Assembly (NCBI GenBank): GCA_002709225.1
Contig: PAQH01000126.1
Coordinates: 1 to 64,000, forward strand
Length of the DNA: 64,000 bases
Direction: 5' to 3'
Origin: Planctomycetaceae bacterium
GTDB lineage: Bacteria > Planctomycetota > Planctomycetia > Pirellulales > Pirellulaceae
The first letter of the stretch is position 1, and the number at the start of each line of letters is the position of its first letter. Below, piece by piece: positions 8,787 to 17,886 of the stretch. A model generated the notes under the pieces. That model made no database searches. It had not been told where the DNA came from and saw only the letters and a program-made list of their open reading frames with translations. Both the position numbers and the translations under genes were made by a program.

Positions 8787-10601
8787 ATGTATGAACAGCA
8801 CTTCGATCTGACCGGACGGCCTTTTGGTTCAGCGCCAAATGCAGGTTGTTGGTTCCCGGCAGAGGCCATCGAACAAGCGCGTTTGATGTTGACACAGAGC
8901 ATTGATCTAGCGGGTGGGGTCGGTTTGCTGGTCGGGCCTTCAGGTACCGGGAAATCCCTGCTCGTGGAACGCTTGGCCGCAGATTTTGGTACGGGGTTTC
9001 AGGTTGTAAACTTGGCAAGCACACGGCTCTGTAGTCGGCGCGCCCTGTTGCAGAACATCCTCTTCGAATTGAAGCGCCCGTATCGCGGTTTGGCAGAGGG
9101 CGAACTGCGATTGGATCTGATCGAGCACCTCCGCACACGACAGGATGGCGTACGCGGTGTGTTGTTCTTGGTCGACGAAGCGCATGGCCTGCCGCTCAAA
9201 CTTCTGGATGAACTACGCATGCTCACGAACGTCGTGCGTGATGGTGATCCTTGTGCCCAACTTGTGTTAGCCGGCACGACGAATCTCGAAGAGAAGCTGG
9301 CGGATCCCCGCATGCACTCTCTCAACCAGCGTATCTCAGCACGTGGTTACCTAGAGTCGATGGTCTATGCGGAGTCGTGTGACTATGTACGCTTCCAGAT
9401 CGGTCGAGTAGGAGGAGCGGGGAATCTCTTTTCGGAGGACGCGCTAGGTGCCATTTACCACGCCAGTGGCGGTACGCCGCGGGTGATCAATCAGTTGTGT
9501 ACTCATGTTCTAGTGTCCATTGCACAGCGCCAGGAATCACAGGTTACGGAAACAGCGGTGGAACGGGCGTGGGCAGAACTTCAGCAACTTCCGGCACCGT
9601 GGAATGAACTTCCGACTAACTCAGGAACTAGGGACGTGGGACAGGAAACCGGTGACACAGGTGTGATTGAGTTTGGGCCACTGGAGGATGAAATTCCCGC
9701 CCCGGCAACGGTCGAGGGCGCGGAACCAACCGACGATGCGGGTAACGCCCCGGACAATCCGGAGAGGTCGGTGGCTATGGAAGCGGCCCTGAGTGATGCC
9801 GTTACGGAGTCAAATAGTGCCGCGGCGATGCAGGGCACGGAGGATCCTTTTGCGGAAGAATTTGAAGAAGAATTCCTAGTACTCGACCGCTATCAGGCGG
9901 GCCCTGCGGAGATGTCACAGGCCGGAGATCTCGTTTCACAGGCGCCGCCAATGGTCGCGATTCCAGGGTTGAACATGGACGTTGTCGAGGCACAGGCGAT
10001 GCAATCATCGTTGTCAGGCGATCAGCATCTCATGCCATTGACGATCACCGTCGAGGAGCATGACAACCAGCAGACGCCAGGTCAGCAACCGGGTCAGGCC
10101 GTCACCGAAGTACCTGATGAAGTACGTAAGCGACGGGAAGTGGCCAGTCTCATTGAAGATATGGCGGCGCCACTGCGGGCTGGAGCGGTGAATCCGAGTA
10201 TGCCCGCAGAGTCTCGATCCGAGAGCACTCCGGAGGCAGTTGCGCTGGCCGGGGAAGAACAGACGCCGGTTGCGGGTGATGGTCTTCGGCATGTTCAGAA
10301 TGTTGGGCAAACGCAACCAGGAATGTGCCCTGCACCGGGTAAGTCCGCAGTCGTGTCCTGTGATCTTGGGGCAAACGATGCCTACCTGGTCTTACATTCA
10401 CAGTCCACTACGGAATCGGCTTTGTATGCCCAGCCGATGGCGGAACCGAATCCGATCTGTCCTGTTCCGGACCTTTCGTCAGTGGGTACACATACGCAGG
10501 TCTCCGACGAGGCCGCTGCTGCGTCGATAACGCAGCAGCAGGCATTTCGTGATCTTCTCAAGCCATTTATTTCGGCTGCCCGCGGGCGCGTTGCCGGTTG
10601 A
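8787..10601 (+). CDS. ExeA/GspA-type AAA ATPase with long acidic C-terminal extension
   Basis: MYEQHFDLTGRPFGSAPNAGCWFPAEAIEQA; Walker A GPSGTGKS; Walker B VLFLVDEAH; sensor LAGTTNLEEKL. Confidence 0.85.
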   Translation: MYEQHFDLTGRPFGSAPNAGCWFPAEAIEQARLMLTQSIDLAGGVGLLVGPSGTGKSLLVERLAADFGTGFQVVNLASTRLCSRRALLQNILFELKRPYRGLAEGELRLDLIEHLRTRQDGVRGVLFLVDEAHGLPLKLLDELRMLTNVVRDGDPCAQLVLAGTTNLEEKLADPRMHSLNQRISARGYLESMVYAESCDYVRFQIGRVGGAGNLFSEDALGAIYHASGGTPRVINQLCTHVLVSIAQRQESQVTETAVERAWAELQQLPAPWNELPTNSGTRDVGQETGDTGVIEFGPLEDEIPAPATVEGAEPTDDAGNAPDNPERSVAMEAALSDAVTESNSAAAMQGTEDPFAEEFEEEFLVLDRYQAGPAEMSQAGDLVSQAPPMVAIPGLNMDVVEAQAMQSSLSGDQHLMPLTITVEEHDNQQTPGQQPGQAVTEVPDEVRKRREVASLIEDMAAPLRAGAVNPSMPAESRSESTPEAVALAGEEQTPVAGDGLRHVQNVGQTQPGMCPAPGKSAVVSCDLGANDAYLVLHSQSTTESALYAQPMAEPNPICPVPDLSSVGTHTQVSDEAAAASITQQQAFRDLLKPFISAARGRVAG

Positions 10602-10721
10602 ACTGGTAATGAGAAGTGATGGTGGTTGGAGGTGGGTATACCAGAATCGAAAACCGGCCTTGTGGCCACGAACGGACGGTTTGCTTAGAGAGATCCAGTT
10701 GATGTGGCGGGAATTCAGCAC

Positions 10722-11576
10722 ATGGCTTCAGTAAAGACTACGCGTGCTACAGGCACTTCCTTACGAATGCTGGCTGGGGCCGAGGCGGAACCAGAAGGTC
10801 GCGACTTGGCTGGAGACCAGCAGTTACGCGCGGCGCCGGCGGCGCATAGTGGCAAGCAACATCTCTGGAGTCTTCGTGATGCGCTGGCGACCCACGAGGC
10901 TGCCGAGGCAGCCCAGCCTGATGCGCGGCAGCAGCAGGTGTCGGCGATATCCAGTGGGTCTTCCCCTGCTCGTCTTCCGGAGGTCACTCCGATGATTCCC
11001 AGCGGGTTCCCGAAGGCGGATCTTGAACGGCTGGTGGAGGGAGTCAGTTCCTTGCCGTCAACGGAGGTGGCTTGCTTGTATTTACTTGGATTTAACGTGC
11101 CAGTCGCCACCGCCGCGATTGCTGGTGGCTTGGCGAAAAGTCTAGCTCAGCGGGGACGTACCGTCTTGCTGGTCGACGGTGATCTGGAGCTTGGGACATT
11201 GAGTCGCGATGCCGGAAAGTGCGAACACAGAGGGCTGATCGAGATTCTCAATCGTAGTACGCTGTGGCGGCAAACGCTCTATCCAACGTCTTATGAAGGC
11301 TTGACATTCTTGCCCTTAGGGCGAGGCGCCATAAGCCAAGCTGGGATTGACAGGGCGCGTTGGACGAGCTTGTTACAGGACTTTCGTGCCCGATTTACAC
11401 ATATTGTCGTGTCCGGTGGCGGATGGTGTCCCGACTCCATCGATCTGGGACGGGCCTGTGACAGGACAATTCCCATTATCCAACTAGGTGTAACACTGCG
11501 TTCGCAGGTGGAGCACAGGGTCCGTGCGTTGTGCCGTGCGGGGGTGACGACAACGGGTTGCGTGGTGATTGATTGA
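10722..11576 (+). CDS. BY-kinase/ParA-like ATPase with degenerate Walker motifs
   Basis: LLVDGDLELGTLSRDAGKCEHRGLIEILNRST resembles CpsD/CapB Walker A' and downstream region; the Walker A position reads FNVPVATAAIAGGLAKSLAQRG. Start codon approximate. Confidence 0.6.
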   Translation: MASVKTTRATGTSLRMLAGAEAEPEGRDLAGDQQLRAAPAAHSGKQHLWSLRDALATHEAAEAAQPDARQQQVSAISSGSSPARLPEVTPMIPSGFPKADLERLVEGVSSLPSTEVACLYLLGFNVPVATAAIAGGLAKSLAQRGRTVLLVDGDLELGTLSRDAGKCEHRGLIEILNRSTLWRQTLYPTSYEGLTFLPLGRGAISQAGIDRARWTSLLQDFRARFTHIVVSGGGWCPDSIDLGRACDRTIPIIQLGVTLRSQVEHRVRALCRAGVTTTGCVVID

Positions 11577-11654
11577 GTGGCGGTTGGGATTGTTGGCAAG
11601 TAACTGGTGTCACCGAGCCCGCCAGCGCCCGAGCGATACTGGAGGAATGTTGAC

Positions 11655-12599
11655 ATGGCGCGTTTTCTAGTTACGGGCGGGGCAGGTTTTATTGGCTCAC
11701 ATCTGGTCGCGGAGTTGTTGCGTCGCGGTGAGACGGTTGGAGTGCTGGACAATCTGAGTACCGGACAACGGAGCAATCTGGATGCTTCCGCAGGCCAGGT
11801 TGAATGGTATGAAGGTGATGTCAATAACCCGGAGCTACTAGGGCGTGCGCTGGTTGGCGTTGAGGTCGTGTTTCATCAAGCAGCCTTGCCCTCAGTACCA
11901 GTCAGCATCGAAAACCCAGTGGCGACGCACTCAGCGTGTGCCAGTGGTACTCTGCAGCTTTTGGACCAGGCGAGACGCAGTGGTGTGAGGCGGGTGGTCT
12001 ACGCCGCATCCAGTAGTTTGTATGGTGAGCAGCCACACATGTCGAATCGGGAAACAGATGTCCCATCGCCGCAATCGCCGTATGCGGTGGCTAAGTTGGC
12101 AGGAGAGTATTACTGTCATGCGTTTTACCATTGTTTTGGGCTGGAAACGGTCTGCTTGCGTTATTTCAACGTCTTTGGTCCACGGCAAGATCCGCAAAGT
12201 CCGTATTCGGCAGTCATTCCCTTGTTCATCACAGCGCTGCTCGATGGTCGGGCTCCAACCGTTTTTGGCGACGGCTTGCAATCCCGTGATTTCACTTACG
12301 TGGGGAATGTTGTCCACGGGAATTTATTGGCCGCCGACGCGGCTGGAGCGGCGGGTAAGTCGTTCAATCTGGCAGAGGGAGGCAGGATCACTTTGTTGGG
12401 CTTGATCGCTGCGTTGAATCGACATTTGGGTACCGACGTGCAACCGGTTCATGCGGACCCGAGGACTGGTGATATTCGGGACAGCTCCGCCGATATCACA
12501 CTGGCTCGTCAGGTACTCCATTACGAACCGCAGGTGAGTTTCGACGAGGGCCTGCGTCGGTCGATCGACTACTATCGCCAGCTGGCCGAAACGGATTGA
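11655..12599 (+). CDS. NAD-dependent sugar-nucleotide epimerase/dehydratase (UDP-glucose 4-epimerase-like)
   Basis: MARFLVTGGAGFIGSHLVAELLRRG; YAVAKLAGEYYC; GGAGGA RBS upstream. Confidence 0.88.
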   Translation: MARFLVTGGAGFIGSHLVAELLRRGETVGVLDNLSTGQRSNLDASAGQVEWYEGDVNNPELLGRALVGVEVVFHQAALPSVPVSIENPVATHSACASGTLQLLDQARRSGVRRVVYAASSSLYGEQPHMSNRETDVPSPQSPYAVAKLAGEYYCHAFYHCFGLETVCLRYFNVFGPRQDPQSPYSAVIPLFITALLDGRAPTVFGDGLQSRDFTYVGNVVHGNLLAADAAGAAGKSFNLAEGGRITLLGLIAALNRHLGTDVQPVHADPRTGDIRDSSADITLARQVLHYEPQVSFDEGLRRSIDYYRQLAETD

Positions 12600-12783
12600 C
12601 CAGAGAACTGTCGCCGCGAACTGCCGGTTTCTGATACCGCCCCTGCGGTATTGATTGCGCGGTTGGGGTAGACTGTGCACAAACTGTTGTTGATGCAACC
12701 TGTTTTGCTGCGCAGCTTGGCTTGGGGTTTTCAGTTCCCCTCGCATGCGGGCCAGCAGAGAGCCGGATAGAGGAGAGAAACGA

Positions 12784-13548
12784 ATGCGGTTATTTGATCT
12801 CAACGGACATTGCGCGCTGGTGACCGGGGCCAGCAAGGGAATTGGCGCGGGTCTTGCGCGGGGACTGGCGGAAGCGGGGGCGGACTTGATCCTGCTGGCT
12901 CGTGGGAAACAGGATCTGGAGGAGGTTCGTGACGAATTGAGGGATACCGGACGTGCAATTGAGATCGCCGCGGTTGATTTGCTGGAGACGGATGGAATTG
13001 CGGCGATGTACGCGGATCTGGTGGAACGATTTAGTGCCCCAGACATACTGGTCAATAATGCTGGTATGACGCGTCGTGGCGCAGCCCATGAGGTGAATCT
13101 GGCCGACTGGCAACAGGTACTCGATTTGAACTTGAATGCCGTATTCGCACTCAGTCAGGCATTTGCTCGCCAACGGATTGCTGCGGGTGAACCTGGGAAA
13201 ATCATCAATATCGGTTCATTAATGAGTCAATCCACCCGCCCTAACAACGCGCCTTATGCGGCCTCGAAGGGGGGGATCCTCTTGTTGACAAAAGCGTTGT
13301 CAGTTGACTGGGCGCCGCACGGTATTCTGGTCAATGCGATTGGTCCAGGTTACATTCAAACTCCGCTGAATCAGGCGTTGGTTGATGATCCTGAGTTCAG
13401 CCAGTGGGTTGAAGGGCGCTGCCCCCTGGGCCGGTGGGGCCAGCCAGCGGATTTGATCGGCGCGGCGGTTTTCCTGGCATCTGCCGCGTCGGATTTTGTG
13501 ACAGGACAAATGTTATATGTTGACGGTGGCTGGTTAGCCCGTTTTTGA
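12784..13548 (+). CDS. SDR family oxidoreductase (gluconate 5-dehydrogenase-like)
   Basis: ALVTGASKGIGAGLA; NNAGMTRRG; YAASKGG; GQMLYVDGGW. Confidence 0.88.
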   Translation: MRLFDLNGHCALVTGASKGIGAGLARGLAEAGADLILLARGKQDLEEVRDELRDTGRAIEIAAVDLLETDGIAAMYADLVERFSAPDILVNNAGMTRRGAAHEVNLADWQQVLDLNLNAVFALSQAFARQRIAAGEPGKIINIGSLMSQSTRPNNAPYAASKGGILLLTKALSVDWAPHGILVNAIGPGYIQTPLNQALVDDPEFSQWVEGRCPLGRWGQPADLIGAAVFLASAASDFVTGQMLYVDGGWLARF

Positions 13549-13638
13549 GTCAGTTGAGGATGGCGGACGCCGTGCTGGCTGGGTTGCAGGGAAACCGATC
13601 AAACCCTCCATGGCGCAATTTCACTAAGGAGTGGCCCA

Positions 13639-14892
13639 ATGGTCTGCATTTCACCTCGTGGGATCTGTGTATCACTGTTGGTATGGGTGTGTCTCGCGGC
13701 ACCGCTGTACGCCGCGGAGCGTGATTCCGACGGTGGCGCGTCGTCGCTAGTGGCACTCCGCGAGTATCTCGCGGAGGCACGTGAGCAACGAACGCCCCTG
13801 GCTCAGCAAGCATTCGCTGGCCAGCCGCTCTCGCGCGCTGTCGCCAGGCAGGCGAGTGATTTGCTGTGGAAGGATCACGTTGCGTTCATTCGCCAATCCC
13901 GGCAACAGGAAATGCAGGACAAACGCATCGCATTGGGGAAGCACGCGTTACGGTTTGATTACAAGATCTTCGGGAAAAAGCCTGCTAAAGGTCGCAGTTT
14001 ATATATTTCAATGCATGGCGGTGGCGGCACAACCCAGGCAGTGAATGACCAGCAATGGGAAAATCAGAAGAGGCTGTACCGTCCCCAGGAAGGGGTTTAT
14101 CTCGCGCCCCGGGCACCCACAAATACCTGGAATCTATGGCACCAAGGTCACATTGACCCACTGTTTGATCGACTGATCACGAATCTCATCGTATTCGAGC
14201 AAGTCGACCCGAACCGCGTTTACTTGATGGGGTATTCGGCGGGAGGAGATGGCGTCTATCAATTAGCGCCACGCATGGCGGATCGATGGGCTGCTGCGGC
14301 GATGATGGCAGGACATCCAAACGAGGCCTCGCCACTCAGCTTGCGAAATATCGGTTTTACCTTACATATGGGTGCGCTCGACAAAGCATACAACCGCAAT
14401 GGAGTGGCGCGACAATGGCAGGCACGACTCGCGAAGTTGAAAGAGGACGATCCCCATGGTTACCCGCATCACGTGCGGTTGCATGAGGGAAAAGGACATT
14501 GGATGGACCGCCAAGACGCGGTGGCTGTTCCCTGGATGGCTCGTTTTCGTCGTGATCCCGTTCCGCAACGCGTCGTTTGGCATCAAGACGATGTGACCCA
14601 TTCCGCCAGTTACTGGCTGGCGGTACCAGAGGCGGCCAAAGCGCGGGCGCTGGTGAGGGCGGATCGCGACGGGCAGCGGGTTACCTTGACCAGTAGCGAT
14701 GTGAAACGGTTGACGGTCCGTCTTGATGACAGAATGGTCAACCTGGATGACAAGGTTGTGATTGAGGGGAATGGCGAAATGGTCTTTGCGGGACGTCTCA
14801 CACGATCGATTGCGAATCTTGCTGCTTCACTGGCGGTACGAGAAGATCCCGCTCTGATGTTCAGCGCGGCTGTAACTGTTGAACTTCGCTAG
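13639..14892 (+). CDS. Secreted alpha/beta hydrolase (esterase/polysaccharide-esterase-like)
   Basis: Signal peptide; SMHGGGGTTQAVNDQQWENQ; LMGYSAGGDGVYQLAPRMADRWAAAAMMAGHPN (GYSAGG nucleophile elbow). Confidence 0.75.
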   Translation: MVCISPRGICVSLLVWVCLAAPLYAAERDSDGGASSLVALREYLAEAREQRTPLAQQAFAGQPLSRAVARQASDLLWKDHVAFIRQSRQQEMQDKRIALGKHALRFDYKIFGKKPAKGRSLYISMHGGGGTTQAVNDQQWENQKRLYRPQEGVYLAPRAPTNTWNLWHQGHIDPLFDRLITNLIVFEQVDPNRVYLMGYSAGGDGVYQLAPRMADRWAAAAMMAGHPNEASPLSLRNIGFTLHMGALDKAYNRNGVARQWQARLAKLKEDDPHGYPHHVRLHEGKGHWMDRQDAVAVPWMARFRRDPVPQRVVWHQDDVTHSASYWLAVPEAAKARALVRADRDGQRVTLTSSDVKRLTVRLDDRMVNLDDKVVIEGNGEMVFAGRLTRSIANLAASLAVREDPALMFSAAVTVELR

Positions 14893-14960
14893 ACTTGCAG
14901 ATGCGGCGTATGTAACGCCTCTGTTCGCAGCCCGGGCAGGCTGGGTACCCACGACAATCT

Positions 14961-15746
14961 CTAGTCACCGATCGGCCAATTCCAGCCGGCGGTAAATCCA
15001 CCGTCGACAAAAATAGTCTGTCCGGTAAGAAACGCTGATGCTGGGGACGCCAGGAAGATTGCGGTCCCCAGCATGTCTTCGGGAACTCCCAGACGCTTTT
15101 GTGGAGTGTGTTCCAGTCCCCAGTTTTGCATCGTCTCATCGGACCAGAGTTTGCGGGTCAGGTCGGTCAGAATGAACCCAGGTGCCAGTGCATTGACGCG
15201 AATGCCCTGCGGACCCCACTCCAACGCGAGCGCCCGAGTCATGGAAGACATGCCGGCTTTACTAACGGCATAGGGGAGTACATTCCTCAGCGGGCGGTCC
15301 GTATTCAAAGAAGCGATATTGATTTGCGAACCTCCCCCTTCACGTAACATCACGCGGGCCACGCTTTGCGAGAGCAGGAAGGCTCCTTTGAGATTGATGT
15401 CGACAATCGCATCGTAATCAGCCTCGCTAACTTCCAAGGCCGGTTTGCGGCGGTTGATTCCCGCGACGTTAATGAGCGTGTCGATGCGTCCATGCTGTTT
15501 GTCGACGTGTGCCACGAGCGCTTCAATTTGCCCGGGTTGCGCGACGTCGCAGGCGAATGGGATGAGTTGCCCTGCGCCCGGATTCATTTCTTCGGCGGCT
15601 GTTTCCGTAGCGGCTTGCTCCCGGCCGGTGATAATTACAATGCTCCCACGCTGGGCAAAACCTTCGGCGAGGGCGCGGCCAATGCCGCGGGTGCCTCCGG
15701 AAACGAGAGTGATTTGATCCGTGACACTGAACAGGGGGTCTAGCAT
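14961..15746 (-). CDS. SDR family oxidoreductase
   Basis: TLVSGGTRGIGRALAEGFAQRG; YAVSKAG; TGQTIFVDGGF. Confidence 0.88.
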   Translation of the reverse strand: MLDPLFSVTDQITLVSGGTRGIGRALAEGFAQRGSIVIITGREQAATETAAEEMNPGAGQLIPFACDVAQPGQIEALVAHVDKQHGRIDTLINVAGINRRKPALEVSEADYDAIVDINLKGAFLLSQSVARVMLREGGGSQINIASLNTDRPLRNVLPYAVSKAGMSSMTRALALEWGPQGIRVNALAPGFILTDLTRKLWSDETMQNWGLEHTPQKRLGVPEDMLGTAIFLASPASAFLTGQTIFVDGGFTAGWNWPIGD

Positions 15747-15854
15747 GTCTGGCGACTCGCAAAGTTGAAAGAACTGGGCGCAGAAGTATCGGCTGGCGGG
15801 GTGCGTTCAATAAGGGATATCGTAGTCGATTTCACCACCTTGCCAGCTCAGCGC

Positions 15855-16919
15855 CTAGGGGCCCAGCTGCGATGCGGGGCCCGCTAACGAGGGGAGTTGC
15901 CGGTGTGACTGCAGTGTTTCCAGTTTCACGATCTGTCCTGATTGCTGGTAACATGTCTCCAGGAGCTGGCGGGCGGGAATGTAATTGGCGCAATCCTCCA
16001 ATGCGAGTTCGAGCACGGACGCGGCGTGAGTCGGGTCTTGTTGGCGGTAGAGAGCCATTCCCAGGTTGTAGTAGATGCCGGCGGCACAAGGGACACGTTG
16101 GAGGATCTCGCGATAGCCCTCGATTGCCTTGCTTAGTTGTCCGCGGCGGGCCCATTGGTTCGCTGGCTCCAATCCGCGGTAGGCATCGGTATCGCGATCT
16201 TTGCGGTAGGCACGCGTCAATTGAATGATCGCGGGGATCACGCCGACAATAAAAAACAAATTGCCGGCCAACATCCTCCACGAGGCGCTGCGCCTGCAGC
16301 CGCGACAACGTTTGGAGCTGTGGGTATGGATCCCGGAGTGGACCACCAGATAATAAAAATAGAACGATGTGAAAGTACGTGGGCGACTGAACATGCCACA
16401 GTTTTCACAGAGACGAAAAACAGCTTCGTTTTCTGGTGGTACGAGATTTGACTGAATGGTGGAAAGCGTTTCACAGTACGGGCAGAACATCTGAGGTGTT
16501 TTGGGAAACCGGGTGAGGTCGACGGTGACGCTGCAGGCTGGGCAGACAATGTGCCGAAGACGGGCGTGTTCCTGGGGTGTGGTTAGCTGTGCCCGTGTGC
16601 GTTCTGCCCGCAGTCGCGTGCGATGCACATCCAGGTGGTGCTTGAGCTGCGACGAGGTGATTCCGCTGACCGAGAACGTGACGGTGAGTGGGGGAGTCTG
16701 CGGCGGTTGCAGCAGCAGGAGCAAACGCGAACCTTCTTGTTCGACGGCGGCCAAATCGACAAGATTCCAGGACTTGGTGCCCAACTGCAACGATTTGTCA
16801 TCAGTAGAACCGCGCTGGCGGCGGCCGACTGGCGCGTCCTCGCCTGTTGGGGACAGGCGAAACCGGAACCGCTGTGATGTCGGGGCGAGCGTGGAAACGG
16901 AAGCGGAAGGCCTCATCAT
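15855..16919 (-). CDS. TPR-containing protein with CxxC zinc-ribbon-like segments
   Basis: CPACSVTVDL...FCPYC; KRCRGCRR; TPR-like AGIYYNLGMALYRQQDPTHAASVLELAL. Internal MMRPSASV taken as start; start uncertain. Confidence 0.5.
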   Translation of the reverse strand: MMRPSASVSTLAPTSQRFRFRLSPTGEDAPVGRRQRGSTDDKSLQLGTKSWNLVDLAAVEQEGSRLLLLLQPPQTPPLTVTFSVSGITSSQLKHHLDVHRTRLRAERTRAQLTTPQEHARLRHIVCPACSVTVDLTRFPKTPQMFCPYCETLSTIQSNLVPPENEAVFRLCENCGMFSRPRTFTSFYFYYLVVHSGIHTHSSKRCRGCRRSASWRMLAGNLFFIVGVIPAIIQLTRAYRKDRDTDAYRGLEPANQWARRGQLSKAIEGYREILQRVPCAAGIYYNLGMALYRQQDPTHAASVLELALEDCANYIPARQLLETCYQQSGQIVKLETLQSHRQLPSLAGPASQLGP

Positions 16920-17144
16920 ATCGGCTGTAGTATGGTCTGGCTGAACCGGTGGGTGGCGGCGACTGGAGGTATTTCTGCAATAGCGGGCAAGCTTCCGCAG
17001 ATCACGAGGCAGAGTGTGATTTGGAAGGTGCCCCGGGGTGGTGTGACTTGCACGTACCCGTTGGACGGCGTAGCATGTCGTCAGGGTATTCATGATATCG
17101 TTTTCTTGATCGTAGTAGTGGTCCATCACGAAAGGGAATTGAAG

Positions 17145-17720
17145 GTGAAGTTTCTAGCGCTATTTGGCGCCGGGCTGTTGGCTTTGACCGTCAGCACTGT
17201 GCAGGCTGATGACAAAGCGGAGACACCCGCCGCCCTGAAATTCAAGATGAAGTCGATCGACGGCAAGGTGGTAGATCTGGCAAAGTACCAGGGTAAGGTT
17301 GTTATGATCGTCAATTTGGCGAGCCAGTGAGGCCTTACCCCTCAGTACCTGCAGTTGCAGGCAATGCATGAAAAGTACGGTAAACAAGGTTTGGTCGTAC
17401 TCGGTTTCCCCTGTAATCAGTTTGGGAACCAGGAGCCGGGCACAAATCTGGAAATCAAGGAATTCTGCACGTCCAAGTACAAGGTCAGCTTTGACATGTT
17501 TGCCAAAGTGGACGTCAACGGTAAGACGGCTTGCAAACTTTACCAGCACCTCACCAAGTCGGATGCCAAGCCTAAGGGCGGACCCGGCAAAGTCGCTTGG
17601 AACTTCGAGAAATTCGTGTTGGGTCGCGACGGCAGCGTCATCGGACGTTTTGGCCCGCGAGTCAAACCGGATGATGCGGCCGTTGTCAAGCTAGTGCAGG
17701 CCGAGCTTGCCAAGAAGTAG
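17145..17720 (+). CDS. Glutathione peroxidase, predicted selenoprotein (in-frame UGA 17328-17330 = Sec62), N-terminal signal peptide
   Basis: GTG start: MKFLALFGAGLLALTVSTVQADDK...VVMIVNLASQ-[UGA]-GLTPQYLQLQAMHEKYGKQGLVVLGFPCNQFGNQEPG...VAWNFEKFVLGRDG...; reading frame identical before and after UGA; GPx motifs intact. Confidence 0.85.
17335..17383 (+). promoter_or_regulatory. Candidate bacterial SECIS (bSECIS) element
   Basis: CCTGC-AGTT-GCAGG hairpin at 17348-17361, apical loop 23-26 nt after UGA, with possible lower stem TTACC (17335-17339)/GGTAA (17379-17383). Confidence 0.5.
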
Positions 17721-17753
17721 TTACCTGTGTGTTGTCGGATACGAGGCGTTTTC

Positions 17754-17789
17754 AACGGTCGCTTGCATTCACGGCAAGCGGCCGTTTTT
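17754..17789 (+). terminator. Rho-independent terminator after the glutathione peroxidase gene
   Basis: AACGGTCGCTTGC-ATTCACG-GCAAGCGGCCGTT followed by TTT. Confidence 0.85.
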
Positions 17790-17886
17790 GGTTTCGGTTT
17801 GGATTTTTCCGGGCACGTTGACGCCGCCAGGCACAATGGCCCAAGCGGAGCACCCTTCGCATCTGGAACAGGTAGTGTTGAGGTAA

